From the NCBI GenBank assembly GCA_963930735.1, contig CAWVNZ010000404.1:32328-96327 (forward strand): a stretch of 64,000 nt of DNA. Reading direction: 5' to 3'. Below the pieces are notes generated by a model that saw nothing but the letters and a program-made list of their open reading frames with translations, was not told where the DNA came from and searched no databases. Position 1 is the stretch's first letter; each line of letters starts with the position of its first letter. The translations under genes and the position numbers were made by a program. The stretch is from Dioctria linearis (Eukaryota; Arthropoda; Insecta; Diptera; Asilidae). Shown here in pieces: positions 9,959-22,135 of this stretch.

Positions 9959-11535
9959 TAACACCTAGTTTCACTTTCATGAGTGGCAAAAGTATAACGT
10001 TGACCAACTATCTACGTTGAGAGTGGTTGCTTATCTTTCAAATGAAAACTGTTGTGCATTTGATATTTGCGAGTAGTGGCATTATCATATTACACCGTAT
10101 TTAAACCATAATTGCGCCCCCCCCCTTTCACAAGAATCTGTCATCCCACCCTGACTGTAATAAATGTACATTACCCTTAACGCTTTTTTTATCACATTCA
10201 TACATATGTATGAATGTGAAAAAACAGATTTGTCTTATCTAAATCTCAGAATTACCTATACATTTGCCTAATCTTGCTTCTTTGATCCAACTGTGTTCTA
10301 AACTAGTAATACTAAGGAAACCTATTCTTAGTTCTCTGATATACTTTTTGCTATAGTGTGTCTCAAGACATGAACGTAGTTCCTACACAGTTGAAACATG
10401 TTCTTCAGACACCAAAGAAAATTCATCGGTGCTTGTCATTTTGTATCATCCGAGGCTCAAGTTCTGCTCTAAATTGGGCTATTTATTTCTTATTACAGTG
10501 TACCTGTCTAGTATCGAGTGTGTCAATAGACTCGATGTTCCTGTCTAGTCTTCACTGTGACTCCTGATTTCCCATGGATGTCAGACATACATTTTAGCCT
10601 TGTTTCTAACCAAAGCGAAAGCTTTTTCCTGTATTACTTAAAACAATATAATTTGACTTTTTGTACGTCAATATTAACTCAAATACATATGTATATTAAT
10701 TTATTAATTTAGTCCTTTCACATTTAGTCATTTTATTTTATATGTAAATACTTAATTCCAACAGATTTCCACTTAATTAAAACAATTCCCATCATCCCCA
10801 TCACTAATAAATGTGAATTTGAGCAAATTCTCACTACGCTAAAGCACTGATAAATGGCAGTAATGTTTTTTTTTAATTAATCAAACTGATTTCAACTTCA
10901 ATATAAGAGCCTTTATTTTATAGCTCTTCATTGAGGTTGTTACATTTATTTCATAGGTATACAATATACACATATTCATGTAGTCAAATTGCCCAGAGGA
11001 TTCATCTCATATACAAGCATGCAAAAATATCTGCTCTCTTCCCATAAATCAATAGGCTCCCTATATTTGAATAAATCGTTCATAAACAAGAACCTCAGTT
11101 CTATGTTGAATGCAGCGTATTCACAGCCGGCAATAAATCGGCATATTTGAAGATATATTTCAGGGTGGCGTAGAGAATAGTTCGAAAATATTGATGAAAA
11201 TTGATTGTTTCAATCGTGTTCCACTTTAAAAAATTTTAAAAATATTTTTGATTTCAAATGTTTACTGCTTTATAATGCTATTGTTTGCATTGCTATTCTT
11301 TACACATATGTATACAGGATATTTCGAGTTTAGAACTCACATAGGAAAACAACAAATTGTATGACAAGGGGAAGCATTTAGATGCCCGTTTCGAAGTTAC
11401 AGGATGGTTAAGAAACATCACATATCTTCAAAAGTACAGGGTATATGTTCACCGTTAATTATAATTATAATAATAATTCTTCAAGAGAGTCTGCATTTCC
11501 AAGCTCTTTTAAAAAAAAAGAGTTATGTTGATGAG
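9959..11535. other. Non-coding stretch
   Basis: AT-rich, with a poly-C run near 10116-10125 and no coding signal. Near 11390-11450 the words GAAGTTACAGGATGGTTAAGAA and GTACAGGGTATATG recall the ends of the foldback family at 16.8-17.6 kb, so a diverged end of that family may be present. Confidence 0.45.
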
Positions 11536-11539
11536 TTGA

Positions 11540-11765
11540 TAAAAACAAGGAAAAATGCTAGAATTGGTCAAATTGGTATGTAATATCGCATGGTCAGCCC
11601 TCTGTGTAAATTTGATTATTAAATGGGTTTTTCGCATCAATTTCTAGACAGATTCGTCGTACAATACAAATGATTATAACCAATTTTATAGGTTTCCATA
11701 TTACGAAGAACTTTTTAGGACAATAAAAACGTCTAATAATGATCGTTTTCACAGTATATGTATAA
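11540..11765 (+). repeat. Dispersed repeat, copy 1
   Basis: Shares ordered blocks with 46020-46285: AACAAGGAAAAATGCTAGAATTGGT, TTTCTAGA-, ATAACCAATTTTATAGG, GAAGAAC-TTTT and GATCGTTTTCACAGTATA. A partial third copy is at 22797-22860. It is non-coding and the family is not identified. Confidence 0.65.
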
Positions 11766-12175
11766 AACCATAATTTTTATATAGCAACACCCAGAAGGGG
11801 TTACCCAATTTAGTCTATTTTTAAAGTTTATTTACTATTAGTATGAAAATACCATGTATCAAATCTCAGCTCTCTACGTTGATGCGTCCTCAGGCAGTAT
11901 CCAAATATATAGTGGAGTTATTGTGAGGACGGACGGATAGACGGACATGAAAAATCGAAATAACTTTCAATATTATGCGTGGTTGTCCAATCCATTTTGC
12001 TCTACCGTCATTATTTCTGGGTGTCTCAAACGGGATGACAAACTTAGTATATCCTATGATTTCCTCTATGGTATAAAAACAATGAATCGGGGTTGGTTGA
12101 GCAGTTCTTTAAAAAAATCATACTCAATGACGGTACACCATATGGTACAGAGAATACAATAGTCTCTCTCCTTTC
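11766..12175. repeat. Possible mini-me/DINE-type relic with GTCY-like word
   Basis: GACGGACGGATAGACGGAC at 11929-11947 is the reverse-complement form of the GTCY repeat. It is flanked by AACACCCAGAAGGGGTTACCC (11785-11805), a word type that commonly accompanies such units in flies. A 71-codon open frame (11947-12162) starts inside it and is not supported as a gene. Confidence 0.35.
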
Positions 12176-12544
12176 TCTGGTTTTTCAAAATAAATGTGTA
12201 TACATTAGTGGGCAAAATTAGGTCACAGCACATGTGTCAACATTTAGTGAGAATATCCTGCATCCTGTATCTTGGGTACACCCTGTAATTTTTAAGATAT
12301 GGGTTATTTCGTGACAAAATACCATATTTCTTCATGTAACACCGAAATGGTTGATATGTTCGCCCTAGCCTTACAATTAATTGTTTGCCTAGCCTAGGTG
12401 AATGCTATCAACTGTCACCTCCTACATGTTGGACCTTTCACGAGAAAGAAACAAGCAGAACTCAACTGATGCGGTTAGGTTCTCCTACCCTTTTTGGCAA
12501 TTACTCGTGATGATCAATAGATATATGTATATATACTGTAGCGT

Positions 12545-12745
12545 GATGTAACTTAGCACTTAACGAAAAGACTAGGCAGCTCGTGAAGTGTAGGGAAATA
12601 GTGTAACAGTTTACGATTAATGGCTCTACACTAAGTGGCTGACATTTAAATCTCTACATGAAGTGCTACGAGCCGTTAGGCAGAGTGCAATACCAACCGA
12701 TATAACCGAATAGCAGGCGAGGGAGATGAGTGATAAAGGTGGAGG
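12545..12745 (+). repeat. Dispersed repeat shared with 38.1-38.4 kb
   Basis: The block AATACCAACCGATATAACC-AATA (about 12690-12712) recurs at 38330-38352, preceded in both places by a GTGTAA-rich segment and CACTAAGTG-like words, and followed in both by CACACA/CGCCCGCG sequence. It may be an untranslated part of the R1-like element that follows, since it directly precedes RT sequence here. Confidence 0.6.
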
Positions 12746-12778
12746 CCTCGGACACACACACGCCCGCGAACGCATGCC

Positions 12779-13665
12779 AGAAGGTGGAGGCGATCACGGC
12801 GCCTGGACCCGACGAAATCTAAACACGCATACACACACACACGCACACATGCAAGAAGTCCAGAAAAAGCGCTAAAGAAGGCGATCGAGAGCAAGCAAGC
12901 AATGTTCACGGGTGTGATGCAGCCATGCCTGCACGAAGTACCCTTCCCAAAAGACTGGAAGGGCCAGAAGCTTGTACTGCTACCCAAGGCCGACAAGCCA
13001 CCAGGCGACCCATAGGCATATCGCCCAATATTCTTTCTAGACACTGACGGTAAGCTGTTGGAGCGAATAATCCAGAGTAGACTGGTGGGAATTCGGCATT
13101 CGAAAGTCACGATTGACGACACTAGACGCGTTAAGCCTTGCGGTGTCCACCACCAAAGAGGCCATCGCATAAACGAGATGGAAGGGCGGCAGCATCAAAT
13201 ACTGCGCCATAACTACTCTCGGCTAAGTATGGCCAGATACCTGATGGTGTACCGGAGTACCTACTGAAAATATTCGGCGATTATCGGAGTAACAGGGTGC
13301 TCATTTAAGACACCAATGACGGACCGAAAGAGTACCGGGTCACCGGCGGAGTGCCTTAAGGCTCCGTGCTAGATCCTATTCCGGGAAATGTCATATACGA
13401 CACGAAGAATTGCCCAACGTGGCAAGCTCAGTTGGATTCACCGACGACCTGGGCCTGACAGAATGGAACCATCACGCAAGACGGCAGACAAGGAGTACGG
13501 ACCGAGTCTACGGAGGTCTGTCAGAGAAGATAGGTCTCGTCTCAGAAAGGACGATGGACTCACCAGATGATCCGAGCTTCGAGAAGTGGATGACTACGCC
13601 GGCTACGACGGTTAGCGCGGAAAGCAAGTGATTTTCAATTGGTTATCATAAATGAACCAGGAGGT
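12779..13665 (+). pseudogene. R1-clade non-LTR reverse transcriptase fragment
   Basis: Blocks of an R1-type RT follow one another on the plus strand: EAITAPGPDEI (about 12788-12820), an inserted (AC)n run, VPFPKDWKGQKLVLLPK (about 12938-12990), YRPIFFLDTDGKLLERIIQ (about 13020-13076), LDALSLAVSTTKEAIA (frame-shifted, about 13120-13170), VPEYLLKIFGDYRSNRVLI (about 13240-13300), DTNDGPKEYRVTGGVP (about 13308-13358) followed by GSVLDPI, and GFTDDLGLTEWNHH (about 13430-13470), where the usual FADD box reads FTDD. The LLDT-GKLLER and NDGP-EYRVTGGVPQGS signatures are typical of R1-clade LINEs. Several frameshifts and stops are present, and the endonuclease domain is missing. The base composition is more GC-rich than the surroundings. 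Confidence 0.88.
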
Positions 13666-13883
13666 ATGTTGAAGTGTTAGGAACAAGAAATTGTATGGCA
13701 GCTGGATTTATAAGGTAATTAAGAAAATATGATAGTTTATGATACATAATTAAATATAGAAACATAATATAAAATAAAGCAATTATTTGACTCATTGTAC
13801 CTTTATATATTTATTTTTATATATGTAAAAGTTTCCCAATGCTTTACTTTACTTTTGTATTACTTTGGTAATTTACACTTCAG

Positions 13884-14940
13884 TCATATCCATACTTGCT
13901 GTTGTATCTTATTATTTGTCTCCTGATTTCTAAGCAGCTCAAAGGCCTCTCTCTTCAGAACGGTCAAGGTATTTACACGTCTAATACGACAATGTATATG
14001 ATAACTGTATGAACGAAAAAGGTTTTCTCTCTTATTTTGTAGAAAAGTATATCCAAGGGAGCAGAAAAGACCAATTCTTGCCAGACAGATTTTCGAAAAG
14101 TTGCCACCGTTATTTAGTCGTAAATAAATTAAAAAGAACAGTGACTGCTCCAAATTTTAAGACAAAATTAAATTACTTTTATTTAAGATAAAACTCAGAA
14201 GCGAATGGGAAAAGAAAAACACGTGCTCGAAAGGGTTAAGTTTTTAAACAAATCTGGCGCACAATTTAAAGGCTTTCGTAAGCTCTTGCGTATTCCCGCA
14301 CATGTCAACATTCAGAATTTTGCCCAGCTTGAGTTTATACCCTGCTGGACATGATGATTACAATAATACATTACGTCGCCCTCCATAAGTCTTATCCATC
14401 ACTGAGTCAAGTAAAAAACCTGTTCTTTTTTTGTGTTATAAAGTGAAAATAACTCTTTTATCCACAGGGTGAAGTACATATTTAACGTCCCAATCGCTGT
14501 CATGCTTAAAGGACATAGAAGATACCATTTATTTGCGGTATTAAGAAATTATTTGTAGGCCTTTATTGTTTTTGGGCACGGCATACTCAGGCAACCCAAC
14601 AAGCTACGAGTAACATCAAAAATCAATGCATGATAAGCATAAATAAGGAAAGGTAGTAAAGAGCCCTTCGGTATTCCGCAGCTTATTCGAATGAAATAAA
14701 ATACAATGCCATTTGATTTACCGATTGTGAATGATTTTAGAAAACACGTTTAACAGTTAACTAAGAAAAGTTCAATTTATTACGCAATTTACTATAAAAG
14801 AAATAATAACATCGAAAACAAATGCTTTTGAGAAGTCAATTAGGAGAAGAACTGTAGTCATCTCCTTCTCAATTCTATTTTATATGGCATCAATAAGGCT
14901 TAAAAGTGTTCAGTGCGGGTAAAAAGATTGTGTGTTGGTG
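13884..14940 (-). pseudogene. Jockey-like reverse transcriptase relic
   Basis: On the minus strand LIDAI-NRIEKEM then TTVLLLIDFSKAFVFDVI (about 14900-14810) matches the first catalytic RT block (LIDFSKAFD). GIPKGSLLPFLIYAY (about 14690-14640) is the PQGS-LGP block with a small deletion. Farther on, FKLCARFV (about 14270) and the 89-codon frame at 13884-14153 fall where LINE C-terminal sequence is expected. The YADD box is not recovered. The call rests mainly on the two RT blocks; the C-terminal end is uncertain. Confidence 0.6.
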
Positions 14941-14944
14941 TGCA

Positions 14945-15940
14945 AAAAAGGAGAGAGCTATCAGAGCAGAGGAAGATTTACGGATGGTAGCACTCGAGAA
15001 GATCATATGATGGAAAAAGGATGAGATAAGATGCTACTAAGATATAAAATAAGTAACAAAACGCTAAATTTTAAGTAACAATAAATTAAAAATTTACAAA
15101 AAACAGAGATAAATGAGTATTTTGTTTGACTGGACCTCGATTTGCCCCATTTCGAAGTTGTGTTGTTAGGTTTTTAAACCAAATTGAGCGAACAATTTTT
15201 TTTTAATCATTAGCCAAAATCAAAAATGTAAAAATATAAATTTAGAGTTTAATATATATTTTGAAGTGCAGTCAATTTAATTTGGTCGTAAAAGCCGCCT
15301 GTGTATAGTCAACCCACCAGTATTATTACACCCTATACGAACTTCATTTTCCAGTTTTCAAAATTTTTTGACGACCTTGTAGATTATCAAAAGTTCGTCA
15401 ATTTCTCTATGGTACTTTTTCAAATGTTCAATTGCAAATATGTTTACAATTAAACGCTAATTGTAGAGTAACTTTTTTCTGCTGTAGCAGTGGAGACAAG
15501 AAGAGTCGCAAGCAAACAAACTAAACAGAGTCGTTATTGGAAGGCAAAAACCGTAACAAAAGGAAAAGCTTCCACCTCAGTAGAAGGAAGATTTTTTGAT
15601 TTCCCTTATTATTTTTTCCCCTTTGTGAAATTTTATCCTTTAGTAGTCTTTCGCTCATATTATTGTCAGTTTCGTACTCACTCTACAATTTGTAGAGCAG
15701 AGTTTCGAGGGTATTGAACCTTCTAGCAGACAAATGTCTGACAATGTTTCGTTAAATCTCCTTTCTAGTTGTTGTATAAAACTATAATTGGAAAGAATAT
15801 TATGCATCGAAAATACGTACTTGGAGTGGAGGTTCCAACATTGATTTTTTTGTGTGTGCTATACACACAATCTAAAATAACACACAAATATATGTAACCT
15901 TTATGTAATTTAAATCATAAATAATAATCGTGTACTATGT
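14945..15940. other. Non-coding stretch
   Basis: AT-rich DNA with no recognised gene. The 75-codon frame at 15490-15717 has no recognisable motif and is probably chance. Confidence 0.5.
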
Positions 15941-15944
15941 ATAC

Positions 15945-16065
15945 ATGGTACTTTCACCTAGATGGTCCATAGAGTAGAATGTGATAGTACTTGCCAAGGC
16001 AAACAAAAAATAAGGCGGCAAAGAAGTATCCATATCAACCGTTTTGGAGTTAGAGGGTGATTAAG
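15945..16065 (+). repeat. Copy of the foldback element's outer flank
   Basis: GGTCCATAGAGTAGAA...GTAGTACTT-CC-AGGCAAAC...GGAGTTAGAGGGTGATTAAGAA aligns block by block with 16735-16852, which leads into the foldback element. It seems to be a solitary end of the same family. Confidence 0.6.
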
Positions 16066-16734
16066 AAAAAATATAAAATCACTCCTTTGCAAACACATAT
16101 AGTAGCGGCTTATAGTATTTATAGTAGTTTCACAAGCAGGTATGCACCAAAATATCTTACCTTGAACATTGTGACTTTGTTTGAGATCCAGAATAGTCGA
16201 CTTTGGCTCGATAGACCAACGACTAAACTGAATGGGAGACCCAATCTAAACTCAACCAACCATTCTCACTGGACATTCCTTTGTCAAGGGCACCAATTAG
16301 AAGTTGGGCTGACTTATAACCCTGAATACGGAACATGTCGCGAGTAGATCGAAACGATGAGCTACATTTTTTGGCACTATTTAAACTATCATTCTTTATT
16401 TGATAAACGATATAGATTTCTTTCAATAAACTGCATGAAGCGGGTAGGTAGAGCTGGGAAGCAATTTTTAGTAGCATTAAGGGGTTACTCTACCTTGAGA
16501 TTTTCAAAAATCAAAAAAAAAATTTTTTAGTTAGATAAATTGCTTATAATTTTAAGAATATTCATAATCATTTCAAAATTCAAACTATCTCCGAAGTTAT
16601 AGGATTAGGATTGAGCGCGGCAGTGAGGACCTTTTTTTGCGTTTTTTCACATAACCAGGGCTTTTCATCTGGTGGATTTCTCAAGATCTGTTGTACCAAT
16701 TTCGATAAAATTAAAACATCAAACCACATATTTT

Positions 16735-17614
16735 TTATTATACGAGGTGTTTCCTGCATGGTGGTGCATAGAGCGGAAGCTGGTAGTACTTACCTAGGCA
16801 AACGGCGGGGGGGGCGTATCAACGATTACGGAGTTACAGGGTGATTTAGAATTTATGCCAGGAATTAACAAAATACCCTGTATCTTAAAATGTCCAGGGT
16901 GTACCGTCACCGTCTTAAGCTCAAGATGTGCAAAACTTCATGGCCTTTTCAACGACTGCTCAACAAGCCCCGTACTTCTCCCCTCAGGAGTTATTGTGAT
17001 CTAAACTAATAATTTCGGATTTTATTACCTTTTTTTTTAATTTGACCTCTATTTTTTTTTTCAAATAGTTCATTAAAAACTGTAAACTGTAGGCTCTCTT
17101 CTTTAATTTGTCCTAGTACACCCTATATGCTAACTATAGCCGTTAAGCTGTTATTAGCTCATAACCTATTCAGGACATTCCGAAATTAGACGATATTTTT
17201 TTTAAATGACTTATTTTCAGTCACTAAGGGAACAAATTATGTATATGAAAATAAGTTTAAGAAAAGCTTTGTGAATAGGCTAAGAGCTAATAACTCTTTA
17301 AGGGCTATAGATAACATATGTTGTAATAGGTCACATTAAAGAGGAGAGTCTTCAGTTTACAGTTTTTATAACAAAAAGTTAAGTTAATGACCTTTTTGCA
17401 AAACAGAAAAGGGTAACAAAATCCGAAAGTTTTAGTTTAGTTAGACCATACTAACTCCTGAGAGGAGAGGTGTACGGGGCTGGTTTAGCAGTCTTTGGAA
17501 AGACGATAAAGTTCTGCATACAATCAGCCCAAGACGGTGACCAACAGTCTGTAGTTTTTAAGATACAGGATGTTTTGTGAACACTTAGCATAATTTCTTA
17601 ATCACCCTGTAACT
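16735..17614. mobile_element. Long palindromic foldback element, copy 1
   Basis: AGTTACAGGGTGAT at 16832-16845 is the exact inverse of ATCACCCTGTAACT at 17601-17614. Moving inward, the arms keep pairing: CCTGTATCTTAAAA / TTTTTAAGATACAGG, CCCCGTACTTCTCCCCTCAGGAGTTA / AACTCCTGAGAGGAGAGGTGTACGGGG in degenerate form, CTGTAAACTGTAGGCTCTC / GTTTACAG, and TAGCTCATAACCTATTC / GAATAGGCTAAGAGCTA. The centre is near 17223. Arms of about 380 bp make a non-autonomous foldback or MITE-like element. There is no coding capacity. Sequence from 16735 to 16831 is an outer flank shared with 15945-16065. Confidence 0.8.
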
Positions 17615-17619
17615 TGTTT

Positions 17620-18535
17620 GGATGCCGCGTTCATTTTTTATAATTTGTTTTTCAAACAGCTGTCATTTTTTTTTTAAATTGTTCCCTGTGCTACGTCTTA
17701 TTGTTAGATATCACAGACATGTAATAACAAATATCCAGCGCTTATGGCGGAAAGGTGTGTGCTGCAGTATTCAAGAAGAAGATTGCAAAGACTACTCCAA
17801 TGTTGTTTGCCATTCTTTGCTAAGAAATTAAAAAAAATGTATTGCACCAATATATAATCAACGATGTCTCGGTCTGATATAGAGGCCTCAATTTTTTCTT
17901 AGAAATTTACTGAAAATTTTTTCTATAGAAGCTTTTATGCATTATTGGAGACCGATAACGGCAGACATGTACATATCTGAAAATAACTCCAGTGAATAAA
18001 TTATACCGAAACATTATCTGTAAATTTCTAAGAAGAAATGAATGCTTATCTACGCTCATAAAAATTATTAGCGGGCCAAGTATCAGTCATCCAATTATGG
18101 ATAAAAATTCTAAAAAAAAAATTCCAGGTAATTTCTAAGATAAACTTGAGGCCTTTCCTACATCAGTATCGTTGATTTTATATCGAGCGAGGCGTTGCAG
18201 ATTTCTGCTCTTTGCCCAGTCCTTGTATGTTTTAGTTTCAAATCAATTAATACAATGGTCGCGTTTATGTTGTTTTTCCAAGATAACCTACAATAAACTA
18301 ATTTTGAATCTGGCATCTTTACAATCAGTTTTAAAGTATGGATATTCAACTTCCCAAATATTTTATAATTTATCATGTGAAGCGTGGACAAAAAAGGTTA
18401 CATAATAATCAATATGAGGTAAAGAATTAATGAAAAATTGTTTAGGTAGGTAGGTACCTAACAATTTTTAATTTCCTCAGAGCACTTAGAAGATGGTACA
18501 ATCGACACCAATATAATTGCCTGCAAAATTAAACA
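17620..18535. other. Non-coding stretch
   Basis: AT-rich. It contains a pair of related segments (TTTCTTAGAAATTTACTGAAAATTTTT near 17895 and its approximate inverse near 18020-18035). Nothing coding is recognised. The left end of the Harbinger element should lie in its last part, but I could not place a terminal inverted repeat. Confidence 0.45.
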
Positions 18536-18541
18536 CTCTCT

Positions 18542-19080
18542 ATGCTTCCGTCGATTAGATCTTGCAGATCTCTCACTAGAAGCGATAGCCATTGGATGTT
18601 AATGTGGGAAACATATTCAGATCAACAATGGATCGAAGATTTCCGGTTGAGCAAGAGTGTGTTTACATATTTATGCGATGAATTGCGTCCTTCCTTGACG
18701 CCGCAAGAAAACCTTGTTTACAATAACATTAGAACCACGCCTGTGGAAAAACAAATTGCAGTAACACTCTAAAATCTAGCATCATGTGCAGAGTATAGAG
18801 TTGTTGGAAGTGTTTTTGGGATACATAAGAGCACTGTTAAAAAAAATAGTGTACAAAGTTGTAAACTTCATGATATTGAAACTTTGCGAACATGTATTGT
18901 GTTTCCCAATACAGAGGAAGCTAGTGAAATAAGTAGGAGTTTCGCGGAAAAATTCCATCTTCCTCGAATTATCGGATTATAAAAGCTCAAAATTTTAATT
19001 CTACAGCGTATAGTTCAACGAATGATTCGCTCGGTCTATCAACTTTCCAGGATGAAAAATCTTTTTAGATGCCATGAAAC
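18542..19080 (+). pseudogene. PIF/Harbinger transposase (HARBI1-like), N-terminal part
   Basis: The frame starting at 18542 gives WIEDFRLSKSVFTYLCDEL, LRPSLTPQE and TPVEKQIAVTL, then a stop at 18770, then in the same frame LASCAEYRVVGSVFGIHKSTVKK. This is the N-terminal helix-turn-helix region of Harbinger transposases, in the usual order. A frameshift in an A-run near 18840 follows, then VYKVVNFMILKLCEHV in another frame and ISRSFAEKFHLPRIIG (18930-18977). Sequence stops matching where the first catalytic Asp block (GAIDGTHI type) should begin, so the DDE core is missing. It is convergent with the element's second gene at 19395-20095. Confidence 0.85.
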
Positions 19081-19394
19081 TCCCTCTCAATTGGCAAAAG
19101 AAAATCGATATCATTTAGCCCTCGATTTAAAAGATAATTTTCCAATGAAAACCAGAATACACAATTAATTTTATACTGCAAGAATTTATTTAAAACAAAA
19201 AGAAATAAAATATCTATTTTCACTTTTTTTTTCTTATGGTAATAATGAATTATCACATATCACATCATGTGCATAGAGAATTTAGATAATTCAGTATATA
19301 AGGCACAATATGTGAGATCTAAAGCAAAAAGCACTACATAACTGAGGTTTTCCGTATTATCCATTGCAAATATATTTCGGACAAAATCTCGATC
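19081..19394. other. Harbinger interior without recognised coding sequence
   Basis: AT-rich spacer between the two converging Harbinger genes. The missing catalytic half of the transposase should have been here; it appears deleted. Confidence 0.5.
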
Positions 19395-20095
19395 TTAATT
19401 CGCCATTCTTTCCTCAAACTCCTGTTGGCGTATTTGAAGGCGCTCTTGCTCTTTCAACAAATCTTCTTGCAGACGAGCTTGGCTTTCTTCCCATTTTTCT
19501 GCAGCCCGATGTAGAGCTTTCCCATACGCGTTCCGACCCAAACGATATATAATTGCCAATAGAAGGAACACGCATTTTGTTTAAATTTTAATTCTACCCC
19601 GATTCCTTATGCACCCTGAAGTCGATGCAGTCGTCGAAGAAAATTGTTCGGGAGTACTTTCACTTTGCTTCCTGGTATTCACTAATTGCGGCTCATCTGT
19701 ATATTAAAAACGAACTTTAAGAATAGAATTACGCTTATATCTATTTTACTTGTTTTGGTTATTGCTGGATACCAAAGCGAAAGCACAGCTGAAAGAGATC
19801 TTTGGCCGACATCCAAATATTTCATGCATCTTATCCATGTGAGGAAAATCAGTTCTTCCAACACCACTTTTACTTTGATTGTATTTTTTATTGAAATACC
19901 TTTCCTTTAATTTATTTAATTTAGGGTAACTTGGTCCACACTTTTATTTATATTTCGGGAAACTAATTCATCCGAATTTCTTTTAAAAATTTCCCGATTT
20001 CTACACTTTTTTCTATCCATAAGTTGTTGAACTTTGTGCTCAATGCATAAATCTATTAAAGTGCATATCTCACTATGTCCCCAGCGCTCCGTCAT
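19395..20095 (-). pseudogene. Harbinger accessory Myb/SANT-like DNA-binding protein
   Basis: Minus-strand ATG at 20095 opens MTERWGHSEICTLIDLCIEH followed by LMDRKKCRNREIF (about 20050-19950), a Myb/SANT-like (trihelix) fold with the initial Trp. Next, SGVGRTDFPHMDKMHEIFG (about 19860-19805) gives the middle of the protein. The C terminus AEKWEESQARLQEDLLKEQE then IRQQEFEERMAN ends at TAA (19395-19397) and looks like a short coiled coil. Autonomous PIF/Harbinger elements encode such a partner, which is needed for transposition, beside the transposase. One or more frameshifts and stops lie between 19810 and 19560, so it is a pseudogene of about 233 codons. Confidence 0.82.
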
Positions 20096-20099
20096 TACA

Positions 20100-22015
20100 A
20101 ATTAAATATTTTTATCGGCGGTTTGTTTGCTATTTTTACAAAACTCTTTTTGAGGTTATGAAATTTATTTTGGAGTAAAACTAAATATTTATGTGCTAGT
20201 ACCAGACTGGTTATGTCGCATTTCGATCGTACCAAATAAGACTAGATCAGTTTTTGTTCATCTGAGCGACCAAACTGGTTCTTTCGGTCTAATTAAAATG
20301 GTTTGGTTTACACATAAACGCAACCAATGTAGACACCCCCAACCGTTCCTTTCATTTGAACAATAGCAAGAATTTACTCAGCGGAAAACTAAAAACAAAA
20401 ATTGGTTCGTTGTCGTTATACGTTAGTTTACACATTAAAATTAGCCAAAGAAAATCGATTGCAGTCAATGAAAAAGTTTTGACGGTCCATTTCACTGTTC
20501 TGAGCTTCGCTAAATTTAGCCAAGATTTGTTAGGGTAATATGAACTGAGTGGGGTGACATTTGACTATCGGCCTTGAATATCTGTTATTACTTGTCGATA
20601 TAACCTTTCTAAATGAGAATTTTTATTTTTATATCAATTTTCCGAGTGCCAAGGTGGTGTAAGCCCTTCTTAAAGTCTAATAAATCATAATTGTGAACAA
20701 TGGGTATAGTAGAGGCCCAACGTTACTTCAATCCAAACCACTATGTCCCCGAGAGGCTGATGTATATCAAGAATTTACTTTAGTTTAACAAGCACGGCAC
20801 AAGTAATAGTTGCTATAAGCATATTACAATTTTTTAGTTATACTTGTAATTTTTTCTTACATGTGTTATATTTAGGCTGTATATTACGGAACTATACTTT
20901 ACTAATTATAATAGTATTGGAATGTTTCTATCTACCGTAAGTTATTAAATGAATAAATTAATATGGTTTTTTCAATAGAAAATAGTCTCTGTAGATGAAA
21001 AATACATCAAGTCAATTGCCTTTCTGAATAAAATATAAAAGTGTAGCTTTCCTAAAATTGAAAAATTTCCTTAACTGAATCGCTTTCATTAGTCACGCAA
21101 GGTGATACATATTTCCTACCATGTCCAAAAACCATATAAATTAACGCTCAGGTAATTAATTTCCAAATGACCAATAAACGATGATAATAATTGGAACTCA
21201 CCAACCTAAGACAGCACAGCTTGTTACTTCCTAATTGTACATGAACAGTTTCAACAAGAATCCAATTTGCATATCGTTCACATCAAAGGACGTCTTAAAA
21301 ATGAATTACAACTACAACATTCGTGACCTTTAGCAATATACCGCCCGAATTAGGCTGCTTATTGAAGAAAGCATACTTGATGTTTGCTCAATGGTGTCCC
21401 TGCCATAACATTTGACAATCAGCACTCATTGAAGGCCATTATGAAGGATAAAACTATCTTTGGCATAATTAAAGACTTCCGCTACTTGTCATAAAAATTA
21501 TCAAGAAGAACGGTGAACGGTGATAGTTTCCAACGATTTTCGTGTCAAGTTCAAATGATTCCCCCGGTCAAGGACTCAAGGTTAGCTTGATATTGAATGA
21601 AAAAAAAAAAGAGAAAAGCAAAGAGAAATTCTGCAGACAGACAAGTAAAAAATAAATGTTGTTTGCTTCGCTACTCTCATTCGGTTATTGCTAATTACTT
21701 TCTCAATTTACTCGATGGTGATAAAATAGTTTCGCTTACATGCCAATCATTAGAAATGCTTTTGGAGAAAGTTCTTTTAAAATGTGTGTGATTTACTGGT
21801 CACTTTGTACTTAACGGGAAACGAATTTGGCTGTAGAAATGGTAGGGCATTGGTAGTCCCAGCAGGAAACGGAACAATTCCGGATACATTCCGAAAACAT
21901 TCTGAGAAAGGCATGGAAGCAATACGCTCTCGTACCTAGTTCATTTCTTTTAAAGCATTGATGTCCTACGACAGGAAGGTATATAAGGTGGCTACACACC
22001 TTACCGCTGTATGAC
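20100..22015. other. Non-coding stretch
   Basis: The first 250 bp probably contain the right end of the Harbinger element; GGTTTGGTTTACACATAAACG at 20299-20319 is a candidate end motif but no matching left end was seen. The rest is AT-rich with no gene recognised. Confidence 0.4.
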
Positions 22016-22017
22016 CT

Positions 22018-22135
22018 TTAAGGTGAAAGAAAGCCTTCCTTATTAATTCTTTGGAAGGTGAAAGGAAGTCGTTTTTATTAATTCTTTGGAAGGTGATACG
22101 AAGCATTCCTTATTAGTTCTTTGGATGGTGAAAAG
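22018..22135 (+). repeat. 35-bp tandem repeat, about three copies
   Basis: TTCTTTGGA-GGTGA recurs at 22047, 22082 and 22117, a constant period of 35 bp. Each unit holds GGTGAAAGGAAG and CCTTATTAATTC-like words. It is non-coding and purine-rich. Confidence 0.75.

Noticed and set aside
12676..13170. 164-codon minus-strand frame
   Set aside because: It is the antisense shadow of the R1-like RT fragment and an AC microsatellite; no domain is recognised.
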